DNA from: Terriglobales bacterium
GTDB lineage: Bacteria; Acidobacteriota; Terriglobia; Terriglobales; Gp1-AA117
Direction of reading: 5' to 3'
Length of the DNA stretch: 7,480 nt
Assembly: GCA_030150795.1 (NCBI GenBank)
Contig: JASLFF010000784.1
Coordinates: 1 to 7,480, forward strand
The position numbers were made by a program, and so were the translations under genes. Of this stretch, positions 5,257-7,480 are shown piece after piece; the stretch's first letter is position 1, and every line of letters begins with the position of its first letter. The notes beneath the pieces are model-generated. The model made no database searches, was not told the DNA's origin, and saw only the letters and a list, made by a program, of their open reading frames with translations.

Positions 5257-6390
5257 CTAGCGCCGCACAACCGTTATTGCCGTTGCAGCCGTTGCCACGC
5301 CCAAGGGCGAGCCCTTGACTGCCTGCAGCGCGCCATTCGATGCGATATTAAAAGCCGCGATATCGTGGCTTCCCTGCTCGGTCACATACAAGAAAGAAGT
5401 CTCCGGATCCACGGCAACGGCGGAAGGGCCAACGCCTCCGGTGGGGAAAGGAGATCCGGTCAACGCGCCCAGAGCGCCGGAACCAGCATCAATGGCATAG
5501 GCAGAAACATTGTTTGACGCGCTGTTGGCGGCATACAAGAGCGCTCCCTGCGGATCAATGCCCAGCCCAATGGGCGCAGCGCCCGCGGCAAATGGAGAAC
5601 CGTTGATTGGAGTAAGCCCGCCACCGGTTTGAATTGCAAATCCCGCAACCGCATTGTGGGCAGGATCCGTCACATAGAGGAAACGCCCGGAGTGTTCCAC
5701 CGCGATTGAAGTGGGTGTTGCGCCTGCGCCCACTGAGGTGGGTAGTCCGGCTTGCGCCAGCTGTCCATTCCCGCTGATATTAAACACTGCTATGGTGCCT
5801 TCAGCGCCATTGGCCACAAACAGAAAGTTGCCCGTGGGAGAAATTGCTATAGACGAAGGATGCGATGCCGGCACAATTGGAAATGGCGAACCGGAAAGCA
5901 CACCCAGACTCCCCGTGCCAGGATCAACCGTGTAGGCCGTAACGTTGCCGGCCGTCTGGTTGGCCGTAAACAGGAACGGAGCCGTGGGCGACATCACCAG
6001 TGAAACGGGTCCTTTGTCGGTGGCAAAAATATTGGGAGGATTCGTAGGGTTAACAATACTGATGCTCGTGGGCACGGAAAGATTGCCGTTGCTCGCGTTA
6101 ATGTCCAGCAAGGTCACATCACTGCCGGCAAAATCGCTTATATAAAGGAAGTCGCCGGAAGTGTGCGGCTCCAGCCCTGACGGATTGGATCCGACGGGAA
6201 AATTCGGCGTCCCCAGAGGCACAAGCGTTCCATCGGATTGCACGCGGAACTGAAAAGCCTCATTGGTTCCCTGCCCTGTTACATACACAAATTCGTTGTG
6301 TCCGCTGGCGCATCCGTTCAAAAAAACGGCCACGCACACCGCTAGAAACGCTATTACACCGTAAAAGGCCTTCGACTTCCGTGCCCTCAT
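5257..6390 (-). CDS. Lipoprotein with seven-bladed YVTN/lactonase-type beta-propeller
   Basis: The frame extends up to 6456, but the ATG at 6390 is preferred. AGGAGA lies four bases before it, and it begins a lipoprotein signal: MRARKSK, a hydrophobic stretch, then the lipobox LNGC with Cys27. The mature protein is a propeller. Seven repeats begin with an aromatic or leucine strand such as FVYVT, FLYIS, FLFTA, FLFVA, FLYVT, LLYAA and FLYVT at about residues 34, 81, 139, 189, 237, 285 and 333, at 47-58-residue spacing. Repeat ends often read GSPF. The protein ends in AITVVRR, which could supply the closing strand. This matches the 6-phosphogluconolactonase-like (lactonase) superfamily at its usual length for the 377-residue form. 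Members in this kind of lipoprotein context are often non-enzymatic surface or binding proteins, so I do not assign lactonase activity. It is predicted to be membrane-anchored on the extracytoplasmic side. No partner gene is adjacent. Confidence 0.87.
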   Translation of the reverse strand: MRARKSKAFYGVIAFLAVCVAVFLNGCASGHNEFVYVTGQGTNEAFQFRVQSDGTLVPLGTPNFPVGSNPSGLEPHTSGDFLYISDFAGSDVTLLDINASNGNLSVPTSISIVNPTNPPNIFATDKGPVSLVMSPTAPFLFTANQTAGNVTAYTVDPGTGSLGVLSGSPFPIVPASHPSSIAISPTGNFLFVANGAEGTIAVFNISGNGQLAQAGLPTSVGAGATPTSIAVEHSGRFLYVTDPAHNAVAGFAIQTGGGLTPINGSPFAAGAAPIGLGIDPQGALLYAANSASNNVSAYAIDAGSGALGALTGSPFPTGGVGPSAVAVDPETSFLYVTEQGSHDIAAFNIASNGALQAVKGSPLGVATAATAITVVRR

Positions 6391-6394
6391 TGAA

Positions 6395-6400
6395 TCTCCT
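6395..6400 (-). promoter_or_regulatory. Shine-Dalgarno AGGAGA that fixes the propeller lipoprotein start
   Basis: TCTCCT on the plus strand reads AGGAGA on the minus strand and ends four bases before the ATG at 6390. It is the clearest ribosome binding site in the window and favours this start over the upstream in-frame ATG at 6456. Confidence 0.75.
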
Positions 6401-6637
6401 AAGCCTGCAATTGAAAGAAAGTAAAGGATACATGAAATTACGCCAGCAATCAGCAATCAGCCGTCAGCACGCAGCCGGACGGAGTTCACCCCACCTTCTG
6501 AGAAGAACGCCGAGAGGGCCGTTTCATGCAGGATATGTTTCAGGCCGCTCAGCTCAGTTCGAATGAGACGGTGACCGAGGCAAAAAACCAAGATCTTCAA
6601 CCACAAGGTCGAAAAACCAATTTTCATGAGCTTGCGC

Positions 6638-6650
6638 GGGCCGAAGGCCC
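6638..6650. other. GC-rich short hairpin
   Basis: GGGCC (6638-6642) and GGCCC (6646-6650) form a 5-bp stem with a GAA loop. It has no T-run on either side, so it is not called a terminator. Confidence 0.3.
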
Positions 6651-6695
6651 TGGATGACAAAGGACACGAAGGAACACAGAGGAAGTAGCAGAGAC

Positions 6696-6769
6696 CGGAA
6701 AAGCAAAACTTACCACGGAGGGAGGAGATCGGGTGATCCGGTGATCGGAAAACAAAACCTACCCCGGAG
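6696..6769. repeat. Imperfect 25-bp direct repeat (CGGAAAA..CAAAAC.TACC.CGGAG) flanking a GATC-rich octamer array
   Basis: The 25 bases at 6696-6720 recur with one deletion and a few substitutions at 6746-6769, a period of 50 bp. Between them is a short tandem array of an octamer close to GATCGGGT: 6727-6734, 6735-6742 with one change, and a partial copy at 6743-6748. The unit resembles the dispersed 'accacggagacacggag' text seen in many environmental bacterial genomes. It has no coding value. Confidence 0.55.
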
Positions 6770-6807
6770 CACTGAGACACGGAGAACAGCCATGCGGCTG
6801 GCATCCA

Positions 6808-7395
6808 TCATGCTGAATCTGCCGAACGCCGCCACCGTATCAGCAGCATGATTGCGACTGCCCCATTCATCAGAACAAGTGTTGCAGGATAGAGCCAGGT
6901 CGCCAATGAATAGGATTGCAGCGCAAAAAGCGATGGAACGTATTTCGCACTGTTCAGCGCAAATGAACTGACGCTGTCCTTTCGGGGCTGCATCCAGCCT
7001 TTCTTGATTGTCGATCCGTATCCTAAAACGTCAGTAGCAGTTGCCAGAATGGCGGATTGTGTTGGATTTTTTGAAAGCAGGTAGTAGGCGAACACTATCA
7101 GCCCTGCAGCCAAACAAAACCAATCGAAGAACGAAAAATGCCATTTGTCTTTGAAAAAACTAATGGCGCCGATCAGAAAACAAATGAGCGCCGTAAAGCC
7201 GACTACCCAACTTCCGGCCCCTGCTCCTTGTGAAATCTGCACCAGGTAAACCACTCCCGTAACAAATCCCCACAAAAACCAGGAAAACGGATGCGGACGA
7301 ACACCATCCTCCCTAGTGGTCTGCCAGATGTAAATCGTAAAAGCAAGGACCATCAGGAGAACGGACAACACGCCCATGAGGAATTTAAAGGTCAT
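6808..7395 (-). CDS. Seven-helix membrane protein with internal duplication, PQ-loop/SWEET-like
   Basis: This 195-residue protein is almost entirely membrane-embedded, with likely helices at about 4-25, 37-55, 64-84, 90-107, 113-129, 142-160 and 167-187. The two halves look alike. A Pro-His at 34-35 before FSWFLWGF and a Pro-Arg at 137-138 before DSVSSFAL each follow a helix and a short charged loop. Each is followed by a helix, a loop with an aromatic (GAGSWVVG, SLATWLYP) and another helix. The three-plus-one-plus-three plan with repeated proline motifs is that of PQ-loop/SWEET-type proteins, which carry sugars, amino acids or other small solutes. The canonical PQ pair is PH and PR here, and identity is low, so the family is an inference. 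A transport role is possible but unproven. No Shine-Dalgarno is evident upstream of the ATG; an in-frame Met at residue 7 is an alternative start. No neighbour shares an operon with it within the window. Confidence 0.78.
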   Translation of the reverse strand: MTFKFLMGVLSVLLMVLAFTIYIWQTTREDGVRPHPFSWFLWGFVTGVVYLVQISQGAGAGSWVVGFTALICFLIGAISFFKDKWHFSFFDWFCLAAGLIVFAYYLLSKNPTQSAILATATDVLGYGSTIKKGWMQPRKDSVSSFALNSAKYVPSLFALQSYSLATWLYPATLVLMNGAVAIMLLIRWRRSADSA

Positions 7396-7480
7396 TTGTT
7401 ACCGATTGGCTAACGGATTCTAATAGGGACCTGACGGCAAACTGATAGCGGGCAAACCTTACCGCTGATTGAACTGATTT

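Larger units (their letters stand above)
6457..6807. other. Non-coding, repeat-laden intergenic region
   Basis: No credible gene is seen in these 351 bases. They contain short reiterations near 6447-6475 (CAGCAATCAGCAATCAGC followed by a variant), a GGGCC-GAA-GGCCC hairpin at 6638-6650, text of the type GACACGAAGGAACACAGAGG at 6663-6682, and the 50-bp imperfect direct repeat described separately. Such patches look like accumulated dispersed-repeat debris. The promoter of the propeller lipoprotein gene should lie at its low-coordinate end, but I could not place -35 and -10 elements convincingly. Confidence 0.55.

Noticed and set aside
6391..6456. Upstream ATG at 6456 for the propeller lipoprotein
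   Set aside because: It lacks a good Shine-Dalgarno and adds a second hydrophobic segment before the lipoprotein signal; the ATG at 6390 has AGGAGA at the right spacing.
6457..6804. 115-residue minus-strand frame
   Set aside because: It is translated from repeat debris (the GATC octamers and acacggag text), has no Shine-Dalgarno and no coherent domain.
7396..7480. Possible promoter or tRNA fragment in the last 85 bases
   Set aside because: No cloverleaf, no convincing -35/-10 pair and no open frame could be supported.

Overview
The window looks like a stretch of chromosome from an acidobacterium-like soil bacterium. Composition is moderately GC-rich, genes are separated by untidy intergenic DNA rather than packed into operons, and two intergenic elements carry the 'AGGGGCTAAAGCCCG' plus tGAa-hairpin design that I associate from memory with Acidobacteria. 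The proteins fit too: a secreted YVTN-type beta-propeller lipoprotein, a secreted alpha/beta hydrolase with a Pro/Ser/Thr linker, and a UBP-type zinc finger. The assignment is an inference from style and was not checked by any search. I see no rRNA, tRNA, CRISPR array, insertion sequence or phage gene.

Layout. 1-128 (+) is the 3' end of a small UBP-type zinc-finger gene. 129-327 is non-coding, with a tandem CTATCTAA repeat and a GC-rich hairpin element. 328-2235 (-) encodes a large membrane protein of the M48/HtpX peptidase fold that has lost three of the four expected active-site residues. A 115-bp divergent gap separates it from a secreted alpha/beta hydrolase (2351-3496, +), followed 34 bp later by a tiny two-CxxC zinc-ribbon protein (3531-3752, +). 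3753-3956 is a convergent gap holding the first composite repeat. 3957-4985 (-) is an unrecognised coiled-coil membrane protein. 4986-5256 holds the second composite repeat. 5257-6390 (-) is a lipoprotein with a seven-bladed beta-propeller. 6391-6807 is repeat-laden non-coding DNA. 6808-7395 (-) is a seven-helix membrane protein with an internal duplication resembling PQ-loop/SWEET proteins. The last 85 bp show nothing.

How they work together. There is no convincing multi-gene pathway. Most products are predicted to sit in, or be exported across, the membrane: an apparent pseudoprotease, a secreted hydrolase, a lipoprotein propeller and two polytopic membrane proteins. Only the hydrolase and zinc-ribbon genes are close enough and co-oriented to be plausibly co-transcribed. 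The points most worth a second look are the degenerate M48 protein, the two composite repeats whose hairpin arms differ but stay complementary around an identical core and at an identical spacing, and the internally duplicated 7-TM protein.
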